From positions 1 through 48,605 of the forward strand of contig JAGNSU010000001.1 in the NCBI GenBank assembly GCA_017987895.1: a stretch of DNA of 48,605 nt, read 5' to 3'. Source of the stretch: Flavobacteriales bacterium. GTDB taxonomy: Bacteria; Bacteroidota; Bacteroidia; Flavobacteriales_F; PHOS-HE28. The notes below the pieces were generated by a model, which saw only the letters and a program-made list of their open reading frames with translations, ran no database searches and was not told the origin of the DNA. This document shows positions 39,294 to 46,845 of the stretch, one piece after another (within the stretch, counting starts at the first letter, position 1; each line of letters begins with the position of its first letter). The translations under genes were made by a program, and so were the position numbers.

Positions 39294-39832
39294 GGTTGTG
39301 GGGTTCGGGAGTGGGTGGTGTCCGGCGGGGTGGGTACTTCTCGGTAGAGGTAGATGTTCACGGCGGGGCCAAGGCCTTCCTTCACTTTGGAGAGCCGTAG
39401 GCACGAACTCTGTCCGGGGCATCCGGCGTTGCAACTATTGGGTCGGGAAACGCGGTACTTCACGCCGCTGTCCGGAAGTTCCAGCAACGCCTCGCTCGTT
39501 CCTTTGGACACTTGGAACTTCTCCTTGCAAAGACTGTCTTCCGTATGGCACGGCTTGCGCAACAGCACCCCGGTGGACCTGTTGAACACCAACCGCTCTA
39601 TGGTTTGGTCGCACCCCTCCCAGTGGGAACCGTCCGCTTTGCACAAAAGCCAGGTCGAACTTCCACCGGCGGGCATCAACAACTCGTTCACGCGCTTAAC
39701 GTGGTCCACCGGCGGCGGAGGCGGCGCGGGCGGCGGAGGTGAGGTGGCGGGGGCTTCGTGTGGCGCCGCTCCATCCTGGGCCGTTGCGTGAACGCCGAGC
39801 GAGAGCAGGAACAGGATCAGTAGTTGTTTCAT
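39290..39832 (-). CDS. Small secreted Pro-rich Cys protein of the patatin/KAP module
   Basis: ATG 39832 gives a clean signal peptide (MKQLLILFLLSLGVHATAQ). An in-frame ATG at 39904 overlaps the patatin stop (TGATG) and cannot be excluded. The 180-residue product has a Pro/Ala-rich linker after the signal peptide and about seven cysteines (LLCKADG, EGCDQ, PCHTEDSLC, SCNAGCPGQSSC). The C-terminal CLRLSKVKEG and VNIYLYRE resemble the two other small secreted proteins, so it is a more distant third member. Possible cell-surface or periplasmic factor. No function is known. Confidence 0.8.
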   Translation of the reverse strand: MKQLLILFLLSLGVHATAQDGAAPHEAPATSPPPPAPPPPPVDHVKRVNELLMPAGGSSTWLLCKADGSHWEGCDQTIERLVFNRSTGVLLRKPCHTEDSLCKEKFQVSKGTSEALLELPDSGVKYRVSRPNSCNAGCPGQSSCLRLSKVKEGLGPAVNIYLYREVPTPPDTTHSRTPQP

Positions 39833-39903
39833 GGTGGCTATGGTTGCGCGGTTCGGTCTGTCGGCTTCTTCGGTCGTTCGTTCATGATCGTGGATATCGC
39901 GCA

Positions 39904-42126
39904 TCAGTGGAGCTTTCGCAGCACATGATCGACCTCCGGATGACGCAATGCCAGTTGATCCACACTATCACGCATCAAGGCGCTCATGCTCCAACTCATG
40001 CTGAACTCAAGTCTGGGCGCTTGGTCGTAGAGGTTGACCGTGATGTACTCGGCCCTTTCTTCAAAGACGCGGTCCAGGTGGGCGGCCAACCGCACGTCGT
40101 TGATGTTGGTCTGTGAGGCATAGGTGCCCAGCACGGTGAGGAAGGGCGCGGCGAGATCATTGGCGAGTTCATGTACGCTGCCTTCGTCCTGCACGCGTGG
40201 TGGTGCGGAGTTACTTATGTGGACCACGATCGGTCGAAGGCGCTTCAACCATTTTTCCTCGTTCTCCTTTCCATATCGCGCCAGTTCCTCTATACGCAAC
40301 AGCATTTCGATCGTGGCGCCCGCGCCGCTGTTGTCGAAGTAGCCGCCATCCACGAAGTAGTGCTTGAGCCCGCCCCATTCCAGGAAGCCCGCTGGGCTCA
40401 CGTACGGGAACCTCGAGCTGAGGACAGCGGCGGTGCTCAGGTGCATGTCCAGGGAATCGGACAATGCCGCGAGCACATCGATGCGCCCGGAAACACGATC
40501 CATGGAAACGGAGGAGATCACACCCGGGCGACCATCATCCATGCGCGTGGTGTTGAGGCACAGGATGGGTCTACGTAGCGACTCGGCCTCGGCGAACAGT
40601 TCGCGCACCGGCTTTTTCCACAGACCATCGCTCCGCTCCAGGCTCAACTCCAACGCATGCGCCCGGTCGTGCGTGTAGGACGACAGCAGGTTGATGAGAT
40701 CCGGTCCGAGCATGTGCGCGAGCGTGGTGCTCAACATGTCGCCGCCCAGGGCGAGGGTGTCTCCGAAGCCGTCGTTGGGGAGTGGCCCATCATACGCGCC
40801 GGATGCGGCGAGCTGGTAGTAGGATGCTATTCCAACAGCCCCGCCCGATGCACCGCTCAGGCTGAACAACGCATCGCGGAAAACCGTGTCCGAGCGATGC
40901 AGCCGCTCCAACACACGGCCTACCCAGTAGCCGCTGCGGCTCGCACCGCCGTCGGCCAACACGAACACGATGGGGATCGCGGTGGTGTCGCTATCGTTCC
41001 GCACATGGCGTTGCTTCCAATCATTCCACCGCGCATCGAAGGTGCCGCGCGAAGCCGGTGCATGTTGGGTGCCGATCACGGCAACACGATGATGATCGTC
41101 CCGGCGTCCGGAGACGAAGACCACGAACATGAACAGCCCCAGCGCGAAGGGCACACCGGTGCCCCGCGTGAGCCAGGACTGCAAATGGAAGAAGCCGTGC
41201 AGCAGCCCCACACTGAACCACGCGACGGCGAAGGCTCCCGCGAACGTTGCTGTCTCGGGTACGGACCAAAGCACGAACAGGAAAGCCACCACCACCGCGC
41301 ACAACAGATTGAAGTACCAGAAGTAGCGCTTCTCGGTGCTGTAGGGGAGCATCTCCTCCTGCCCTGCCGAGCCTATGTTGCGCTCCCGCGGGAAGAGCCG
41401 GTCCAACCAATTCTCCTTCGAGCGGTCGTCGCTCACCTTCTGCTCCTCCGTGTTCAGGGCACGCAGCCACTTGCTGCGCACGTTCACCAACGCGGCGAAC
41501 ACACCTTGCATCAGCGCGATGATGAGCATCGGCCATACGCGGTCGGTGCCGAACAACGCGAGCGCTGCGGCGAGCACGATCAATGCCAGGTGCAAACCCC
41601 AGAGGATCGGCATCATCCATTCGGTGCGATCGCCCACGGCACGCATGAAGCGCCACACCACCCAACGGAGCACAAAGAACCACACCAGGTCCAGCGCGAT
41701 CACCGACCACACCGGGCTTTCCGAAGTCCACACCGTAAGCCCATCGCCCATGCGCACCATACCGACCAGTGCGGCCATGTACGTGCAATGGCCCAGCAGG
41801 CGCGGCATCAACTTGCGGATGCGCGGGTGCAAGCGCACGCGCTCCCATAGGGCGAGCGCTCTGAGCCGTGCGCCGTACCAAGTGACGTACGCGAGGAAAA
41901 TGGTGGAGAGCCCCAGGAAGAACATGCGCCAACCGCTCTCGAACGTCTGCCGCACAATATCCCGCCCCTGCTCCAAATTGATGAAGAGCACATGCAGGAT
42001 GATCACGACGAGGATCCCCGGCGTGAACACATTGAAGGCCTGGAGCCGGGCACGCCAGGGAAGGAGGTATTGTGTCCTTATCCCGCTGGCCCGCACGGAC
42101 CGGGAGTGTGAAGGGCGTTGTTGCAT
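39904..42126 (-). CDS. Multi-pass membrane patatin-like phospholipase
   Basis: The 740-residue protein has about eight membrane segments in the first 340 residues (e.g. 33-50, 67-85, 138-158, 171-193, 270-288, 325-340). A patatin domain follows: oxyanion loop DGGASRSG (D392-G399), nucleophile elbow SGASGGAVG with S427 in GxSxG, and catalytic Asp593 in DGGYFDNSG. The Ser-Asp dyad is complete, so lipid acyl hydrolysis is expected. Most bacterial patatins are soluble or secreted; a large polytopic N-terminal part is unusual and would hold the lipase against the membrane. It starts 14 bp after the KAP NTPase stop. Related soluble patatins serve as membrane-damaging effectors in CBASS and other anti-phage systems. 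Confidence 0.92.
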   Translation of the reverse strand: MQQRPSHSRSVRASGIRTQYLLPWRARLQAFNVFTPGILVVIILHVLFINLEQGRDIVRQTFESGWRMFFLGLSTIFLAYVTWYGARLRALALWERVRLHPRIRKLMPRLLGHCTYMAALVGMVRMGDGLTVWTSESPVWSVIALDLVWFFVLRWVVWRFMRAVGDRTEWMMPILWGLHLALIVLAAALALFGTDRVWPMLIIALMQGVFAALVNVRSKWLRALNTEEQKVSDDRSKENWLDRLFPRERNIGSAGQEEMLPYSTEKRYFWYFNLLCAVVVAFLFVLWSVPETATFAGAFAVAWFSVGLLHGFFHLQSWLTRGTGVPFALGLFMFVVFVSGRRDDHHRVAVIGTQHAPASRGTFDARWNDWKQRHVRNDSDTTAIPIVFVLADGGASRSGYWVGRVLERLHRSDTVFRDALFSLSGASGGAVGIASYYQLAASGAYDGPLPNDGFGDTLALGGDMLSTTLAHMLGPDLINLLSSYTHDRAHALELSLERSDGLWKKPVRELFAEAESLRRPILCLNTTRMDDGRPGVISSVSMDRVSGRIDVLAALSDSLDMHLSTAAVLSSRFPYVSPAGFLEWGGLKHYFVDGGYFDNSGAGATIEMLLRIEELARYGKENEEKWLKRLRPIVVHISNSAPPRVQDEGSVHELANDLAAPFLTVLGTYASQTNINDVRLAAHLDRVFEERAEYITVNLYDQAPRLEFSMSWSMSALMRDSVDQLALRHPEVDHVLRKLH

Positions 42127-42140
42127 GGTGATCGCTGATC

Positions 42141-43967
42141 TTAAAGGGCGGGTGGTGGTGTCGGCGCCGCCGGTGACGCCGCCTGGGGTGGTGATGCCGG
42201 TTCCTTGGCGGCAAGCTGCTCGGCGGCCACACTGCTCCCCACGATCTCGCGGATACGCTCTGGGGTCAGCTGTCCCGGGATATCCTGCTCCACCACCCCT
42301 ACCACATCTTTGACGTTTTGGTGTCGGGCGAGGGCCACGGTCTCGGGTGTGAGGCCCTGTATGGCCAGATCAACTCCCTTGAAAACATCCACCACCCGAT
42401 CGGGCTGTTGGGCGAGCGCTTCGGCGAACAGCGGCCAGCGCATCTCCAGGATCGTCCAGCGGGCCAGTGCGTCGGGGTCCACCTTGCGGCGTTCCAAGAG
42501 AAGTGACGCCTGGTTCATGCCATAGGCGTTCACAAGCCGCTTCATAGCCCGCGGGTTCGGCTCGAGCAATTCGGCGAACCGCATGAGCCGATGTTCCGTG
42601 GCCTCGTGTACCAACGCCGACGCTATGTGAACGGCGCCCGCTTCGCTCAGCGCCTGGGCCTGGGCATGGTCGCCCGCGTTCTTCGCGGTTTCGACCTTGG
42701 TGTTGATCTCTTCCATGGAGATGGCGTCCAACACCTCTTCATCGGCCTTTTCGCGCGCCCGCCTGCGCTCCACCAACAGCGCCTCACGTTCGTCGGGCTC
42801 CATGGGTTTGAGCAGTTTGTTCCAATAGGCCTCCCGCTCGTCGACACCGATCCGGGGGATGCCCACGGACATCTGGAACATCTTCTCCAGGAAGAGGTGC
42901 CCGAGCGGACGTCCGGGTGCGCCGATCGTGCCCGCGAAATCCTTGTACCCTTCCTCGAAGCTCTTGCGGATCCAATCGCGGTCCGAGGCCACGACATAAG
43001 CGATGGGGGCACCCTTGAAGAGGGTCTGCACACCCTCCAGTAGCTCCACGACATAGTCGCTTTTGCACCGGTCCAGGTCGTCGATGAACACGATGATGGG
43101 TCTGCTCGTAGTGGACACGATGTCCTCGAAGAATTTCTTTATCAGGTCATGCTTGTTCACGCGCATCTCGTCCAATTCCTGTCCGGCTTTCGAAGAGAAC
43201 AGGGTCGGTGCCTTTAGCAGGGCCGCCGCCGCCCCCACGAGGCCGAGCACGCCGCTGGCGATCTTCATGTCGAGGTCATCGACCCCTCGGTCCCACATCA
43301 CGACCCCGCCGGCGAGCAGGAAGGCGACCAAGGCCACGGGTTGCGCCCACCGCATCTTGAAATGCCGCCAGTTCCAACGCCACCACGTACCGGTGGACGC
43401 ATCGGACGCGCTGCGTTTATAGATCGTGCGCAGCAAGGGCCACCACGGGGTGGGCATGCGTTGGTGTTGCCATGCGTTGAACTCCACCACGATCCAATCC
43501 TTTTCGGTGATCTTCTCCGCATCCTCCGGTCCCTTCCCCTCGTCCGTGAGTTTGCGTTTGAGGAAGTTGAGCACCGAGGATTTTCCAGAGCCCCAGCGCC
43601 CGTGCAAATGCACCATGATCGCACCATTGCGGTTCGGGTCCTTGGTCACGCCTTCGTAAGCCTCCTCAATGCGCATGGCTATCACCTCGGCGAACGCATC
43701 GCGACCGAGTTCGTCCACCAACGCCGCATTGTCGTCATAGGTGGGAACGCGCTCGTTGCGCGGGAGGGCGGTCTTGGCCCGCTGATAGAGCTCGAAGGGC
43801 GCCCCCTCCGGGCCTTCGGAGTACACTTCGGTGGTGGTGCGTCGCATCCGCTCCCCTAGGCGGGTGCCGAGTTCTGTGGTGTTCTGCGTTCTGAGCAACT
43901 CCTCCAGAAGGGCTTCGGTGAAGTGACCTGGCGCGGAAGATGTTTTGTTACCTGCGGCCATGATCAT
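42141..43967 (-). CDS. KAP family P-loop NTPase with membrane segments
   Basis: The start at 43967 is one base after the preceding stop; ATG 43961 is close by. The 608-residue protein has a Walker A GRWGSGKSS (123-131), a Walker B IIVFIDDLDRC (291-301) and two hydrophobic segments (about 211-225 and 236-253) inserted between them. This is the hallmark of KAP NTPases, which are anchored to the inner face of the membrane. The Cys-free Arg/Asp-rich DLDR after Walker B is typical. A long helical C-terminal part ends in a Pro/Ala-rich tail. KAP proteins occur in conflict and defence contexts. Here it may act as the sensor or switch for the patatin next to it. Confidence 0.93.
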   Translation of the reverse strand: MIMAAGNKTSSAPGHFTEALLEELLRTQNTTELGTRLGERMRRTTTEVYSEGPEGAPFELYQRAKTALPRNERVPTYDDNAALVDELGRDAFAEVIAMRIEEAYEGVTKDPNRNGAIMVHLHGRWGSGKSSVLNFLKRKLTDEGKGPEDAEKITEKDWIVVEFNAWQHQRMPTPWWPLLRTIYKRSASDASTGTWWRWNWRHFKMRWAQPVALVAFLLAGGVVMWDRGVDDLDMKIASGVLGLVGAAAALLKAPTLFSSKAGQELDEMRVNKHDLIKKFFEDIVSTTSRPIIVFIDDLDRCKSDYVVELLEGVQTLFKGAPIAYVVASDRDWIRKSFEEGYKDFAGTIGAPGRPLGHLFLEKMFQMSVGIPRIGVDEREAYWNKLLKPMEPDEREALLVERRRAREKADEEVLDAISMEEINTKVETAKNAGDHAQAQALSEAGAVHIASALVHEATEHRLMRFAELLEPNPRAMKRLVNAYGMNQASLLLERRKVDPDALARWTILEMRWPLFAEALAQQPDRVVDVFKGVDLAIQGLTPETVALARHQNVKDVVGVVEQDIPGQLTPERIREIVGSSVAAEQLAAKEPASPPQAASPAAPTPPPAL

Positions 43968-43968
43968 T

Positions 43969-45003
43969 TCATTTTTCGGGACCGCGTCGTTCTCGGTTCG
44001 GGGGTGGCGCCGTGTGGGTGCTTTGGGCCTCCGCCGAACTGTGCACTGCTTTGTCGGTTCCGGTGGTGCGCGGCGAGGGCGTGAGCCCAATGCAGCGGAA
44101 CACGCGGCCCGGTGGACGACCGGTCATCGGCATACGGCCCACGGCGCGTGCCACTGGACCCGTATGGCGTAGATCATCCGACCGGTAGTTCACCTCCACC
44201 CCGTCCACCAGCAGGATCACCTCCGGGAACAAGCCGGTCAACGCGATCCACTCCGCCAGGCGATCCAGATGGAAACCCGAGCTGTTCTCCCCGTCACCCT
44301 CCGCACAGAGCAGGAACTCGGAGTTGGTATCCGCATCCGAGAACACCGGACCTGCAGCATAAATAAAGAGGCGGCGAAGGGTCGGGTCGCCCATTACGGC
44401 CGCCAGCAGGTTGAAGAGCTGGGTCTCCAGTTGCTGTGCATCGGATCGGGTAAAGTCCTGCTCGGGTGGCGGGAATATGCGGGCGGACGGCAACGCCGGC
44501 CCCTTTGCGGACATCAACCATTTCTGAACGGCCAGTACCATCTCCTGCGCCTTGGGGAACACATGCGCCCCCTCGAACTCGATCCGGCCAATGACAAAGG
44601 CGAAGTCGGCCCCCGCCTTCCTATGGCCCACTTGTGCCTCGCTCGTGACGCTGGGCAACGGCTGCTCGTCCGTGGGGAGAGGATCCCTGTTTCTGGCCGA
44701 CGGCCCCCATTGTCCCTCGGACCGATCGTCCGATCCGGCCGATCGGCTCTTGGGCACATCATTCGGAAGTGTTCCTTCCCGGGGTTCGGGCTTCAAGAAA
44801 GTTGAGTGGACATGGCCTACCCTCTTCTCACCGCCGACCTCTGCGGTCACCTGCGACCATCCCTCTTTGTCGGGCCCACCCAATAGGGTCGCACCCGTGG
44901 CTTGGGGAAGCTTTGTTACCACCCCATGTTCACTACCCGGTCCCGACCGCAAGGAGGTTTGGCCCGAGGTCGTTCTGTATCGTTGTTCTGTGGGCGCGCT
45001 CAT
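43969..45003 (-). CDS. SH3b protein with apparently inactive caspase-like domain
   Basis: The 344-residue protein lacks a signal peptide. Residues about 8-70 look like a bacterial SH3 domain (TSLRSGPGSEHGVVTKL, GWSQVTAEV, RVGHVHSTFL). A polar linker follows. Residues about 133-308 have the strand-helix order of caspase-like peptidases: FAFVIGRIEFEGA, RLFIYAAGPVF, EVILLVDGVEVNY. In active members the second block carries the catalytic His (GHG) and the third the Cys (D-C). Here these positions read GPV and DGV, so the domain seems to be a pseudo-protease, perhaps a scaffold. The fold assignment is by pattern only. Its stop lies one base before the KAP start. Confidence 0.7.
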   Translation of the reverse strand: MSAPTEQRYRTTSGQTSLRSGPGSEHGVVTKLPQATGATLLGGPDKEGWSQVTAEVGGEKRVGHVHSTFLKPEPREGTLPNDVPKSRSAGSDDRSEGQWGPSARNRDPLPTDEQPLPSVTSEAQVGHRKAGADFAFVIGRIEFEGAHVFPKAQEMVLAVQKWLMSAKGPALPSARIFPPPEQDFTRSDAQQLETQLFNLLAAVMGDPTLRRLFIYAAGPVFSDADTNSEFLLCAEGDGENSSGFHLDRLAEWIALTGLFPEVILLVDGVEVNYRSDDLRHTGPVARAVGRMPMTGRPPGRVFRCIGLTPSPRTTGTDKAVHSSAEAQSTHTAPPPNRERRGPEK

Positions 45004-45120
45004 CGCAATGTGTGCGGTCGTTCATCGTTGGGATGGGGCGGTATGCATCACCATGGCTCTTTTCTCAGCGGACCCGCTGATGGGGCGCCTGGCTCCGGTG
45101 CGAACGTGTCGCGGACGCGT

Positions 45121-45915
45121 TCATACCTCCACCCCATAGGTCTCGGTAAAGGCCGCTTCAGCATAGGCCCTGCTGGCATAGGCGAAGCCCTTGTCGCCCC
45201 ATATTGTGGTGCCCCAACTATTGCGCACAATGAAGTGCTCTGGTGTATAGCCGACCAAGCAGACCGCATGGCCGCCCAATTGATCGCTCGCGCGATACCT
45301 GACCAGCTTGCCTCGGGTCTCTTTCGCCTCCATGAAGGTGTTGTCGCAGTCCAGGCGCGCGAGGATCGGGCCGTTGGTGGCGATCCAGCGACGCCACGCG
45401 GACGGGTCGCGGCCAAGGTTGAAATAGCGCATGATCTTGCGTTCCGAGGCGATCGCGTAGAAATCCTCCGTCTCACCGGCGTAGAGGCGGCCGCGGCCGA
45501 AGGGGAGCACGCTGTCCAGCACCGCACCGTACTTGCGGGACACATCCAGCGCGGCTTTTAGGCTGGTTCCGTCCGCGTCGATGAAAGACGTCGGTGCATC
45601 TGTGAATTCATCGATCTCCTTGGCCGCCATCCAAGTGAACCGGGTGCTGAGGCGCCTGTTGTTCGCCAACCGTTGGGCCTTGACGAAGTGCCATCGCAAT
45701 ACCCCCTCCGCACATGCCCAGCCCACGCAAGAGCCTGTTTCACCTTGGTCGCCGACCTCCCACCAGGGTTCGCGCAGATCTTTGCTCTTCGGCAATGCGG
45801 CTCGAGCCCGCAACGCACCAACACGGTCCGCCGTGAGGGTGGTCCAGTCCTTTTCTGTGCCCTGGGATGGCATACAGTTCAAAATGCGCTCCCGGGCGAG
45901 TTGTTTCTTGGCCAT
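45121..45915 (-). CDS. Papain-like C1 cysteine peptidase, no signal peptide
   Basis: ATG 45915 (MAKKQLARERI) is chosen; an ATG at 45948 would add 11 residues. The 264-residue protein has the full papain set: Q58 in GDQGETGS (oxyanion), catalytic C63 in GSCVGWACAEG, H216 in GGHAVCLVGY and N232 in VRNSWGTTIWGDKGF. No signal peptide or long prodomain is seen, so it should act in the cytoplasm, unlike most C1A enzymes. It heads the run of - strand genes; the next gene begins 117 bp downstream. It could activate or process the neighbouring proteins, or act as a toxic effector. This is inference. Confidence 0.9.
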   Translation of the reverse strand: MAKKQLARERILNCMPSQGTEKDWTTLTADRVGALRARAALPKSKDLREPWWEVGDQGETGSCVGWACAEGVLRWHFVKAQRLANNRRLSTRFTWMAAKEIDEFTDAPTSFIDADGTSLKAALDVSRKYGAVLDSVLPFGRGRLYAGETEDFYAIASERKIMRYFNLGRDPSAWRRWIATNGPILARLDCDNTFMEAKETRGKLVRYRASDQLGGHAVCLVGYTPEHFIVRNSWGTTIWGDKGFAYASRAYAEAAFTETYGVEV

Positions 45916-46061
45916 GGTTCGGCGAGGTATGTCAATACAAAGCACCATAGTGACTTGGCAGAGGACAAGGGTACTTTACACGGGTAGCCCCCGTGAGTTT
46001 TCACGGGGTCGTTCCTCCGTTCGCGGTTTTGCAAGGCGCCTCAAAACCTTGCGCTGGCACC

Positions 46062-46069
46062 TATCTTCG
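46062..46069 (+). promoter_or_regulatory. Promoter -7-like box TATCTTCG
   Basis: One mismatch from TAnnTTTG, ending 20 bases before the ATG at 46090. Confidence 0.45.
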
Positions 46070-46089
46070 GGCTTCATCCCCCCTACCCC

Positions 46090-46632
46090 ATGGCACGCGC
46101 TCTTTTGCTCTCGCTCACGCTCGTATGCTCCCTACCCTCGATGGCCCAGAACGGCTTCACCCTCACCACCGACATCGGAGGGCAGGCCTCCATGCGCGAG
46201 GTTTACAACGGCTTCGGATGCTCCGGCGAGAACCGCAGTCCGCTGCTCAGTTGGAGCGGCGCGCCGGAGGGCACACAGAGCTATGCGGTAACGATGTACG
46301 ATCCCGATGCGCCCACCGGTAGCGGATGGTGGCATTGGGTGGCTTTCGACCTGCCCACCACCACCATGGGCCTGCCCGCCGGAGCAGGCACTCCCGGCAT
46401 GCCGGGCATGCCCGGCAGCGCGGTCCAAAGCCGCACCGATTTCGGGGGCTTCGGCTATGGCGGCCCCTGCCCTCCTCCCGGCCACGGCCCGCACCAGTAC
46501 ATCATCACGGTGTATGCCGTGAAGACCGACAAGCTGGGCCTGGACCAGAACGCATCCCCGGCGACGGTGGGCTACACGCTGAACAGCCAAATGCTGGCCA
46601 AGGCGAGCGTGGTGTTCTATTACGGCCGTTAG
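46090..46632 (+). CDS. Secreted YbhB/YbcL (PEBP) family protein
   Basis: The 180-residue product has a signal peptide (MARALLLSLTLVCSLPSMAQ). The phosphatidylethanolamine-binding-protein fold shows two signature blocks: YDPDAPTGSGWWHWVAFDLP and GYGGPCPPPGHGPHQYIITV. The first holds the Asp-Pro-Asp-x-Pro ligand pocket and the second the GPCPPxGxGPHxY motif of YbhB-type members. These proteins are small ligand-binding or modulator proteins without a firmly known role in bacteria. It is a single gene with its own promoter-like box. Confidence 0.93.
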   Translation: MARALLLSLTLVCSLPSMAQNGFTLTTDIGGQASMREVYNGFGCSGENRSPLLSWSGAPEGTQSYAVTMYDPDAPTGSGWWHWVAFDLPTTTMGLPAGAGTPGMPGMPGSAVQSRTDFGGFGYGGPCPPPGHGPHQYIITVYAVKTDKLGLDQNASPATVGYTLNSQMLAKASVVFYYGR

Positions 46633-46674
46633 CGCTAGAGCAACCTGTCTGGTGGTCCCCGCCGTGTGCGCCGC

Positions 46675-46682
46675 TATCTTTG
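46675..46682 (+). promoter_or_regulatory. Promoter -7 element TATCTTTG upstream of mnmG
   Basis: Exact match to the Bacteroidota TAnnTTTG consensus in the 209-bp gap before mnmG. It would give an mRNA leader of about 150 bases carrying the short frame 46690-46845 and the parS-like site. Confidence 0.55.
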
Positions 46683-46689
46683 CTGCCTG

Positions 46690-46845
46690 ATGTTCAGGCG
46701 AATACCAAGCTCTACGCCACAATGGGTTGTGGAAAACGGTCAGTCCGCCCACAACCCGCGTCAATACCCTGAAGATCAGATCTTATCCACGATCGTTCCA
46801 CGTGGAACACACCGGGTTATGAACATATCCATTACCCGCCCATGA
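46690..46845 (+). CDS. Possible 51-residue leader peptide overlapping mnmG start
   Basis: The frame starts 7 bases after the -7 element and its stop overlaps the mnmG ATG (ATGA), a geometry typical of translational coupling. The product ([20 protein letters not shown]...) has no recognised domain and encodes the parS-like palindrome as VPRGT. It may be a leader frame or chance. Confidence 0.3.
   Translation: MFRRIPSSTPQWVVENGQSAHNPRQYPEDQILSTIVPRGTHRVMNISITRP
46728..46736. other. DnaA-box-like 9-mer (TGTGGAAAA)
   Basis: One mismatch from the reverse complement of TTATCCACA. It lies in the mnmG upstream gap. Confidence 0.3.
46783..46791. other. DnaA-box-like 9-mer (TTATCCACG)
   Basis: One mismatch from TTATCCACA, directly beside the parS-like site in the mnmG upstream gap. 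Confidence 0.35.
46795..46808. other. parS-like centromere site
   Basis: GTTCCACGTGGAAC is a perfect 14-bp palindrome matching the core of bacterial chromosomal parS sites bound by ParB. The surrounding GATC...A is identical in the second copy at 48339-48352. Such sites cluster near oriC, often by gidA/mnmG. Confidence 0.75.

Noticed and set aside
40657..41850. 397-codon + strand frame opposite the patatin gene
   Set aside because: The - strand encodes intact patatin motifs and membrane segments. The + strand product is Gln/His/Arg-rich without any motif.
43969..45003. Active caspase-like protease
   Set aside because: No GHG or D-C pair was found at the expected positions, so only a pseudo-protease is claimed.
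45916..46089. Promoter for the seven-gene module
   Set aside because: The gap was searched on the - strand. Sequences such as CTTTGTATTG occur, but none fits TAnnTTTG with a -33 partner well enough to call.
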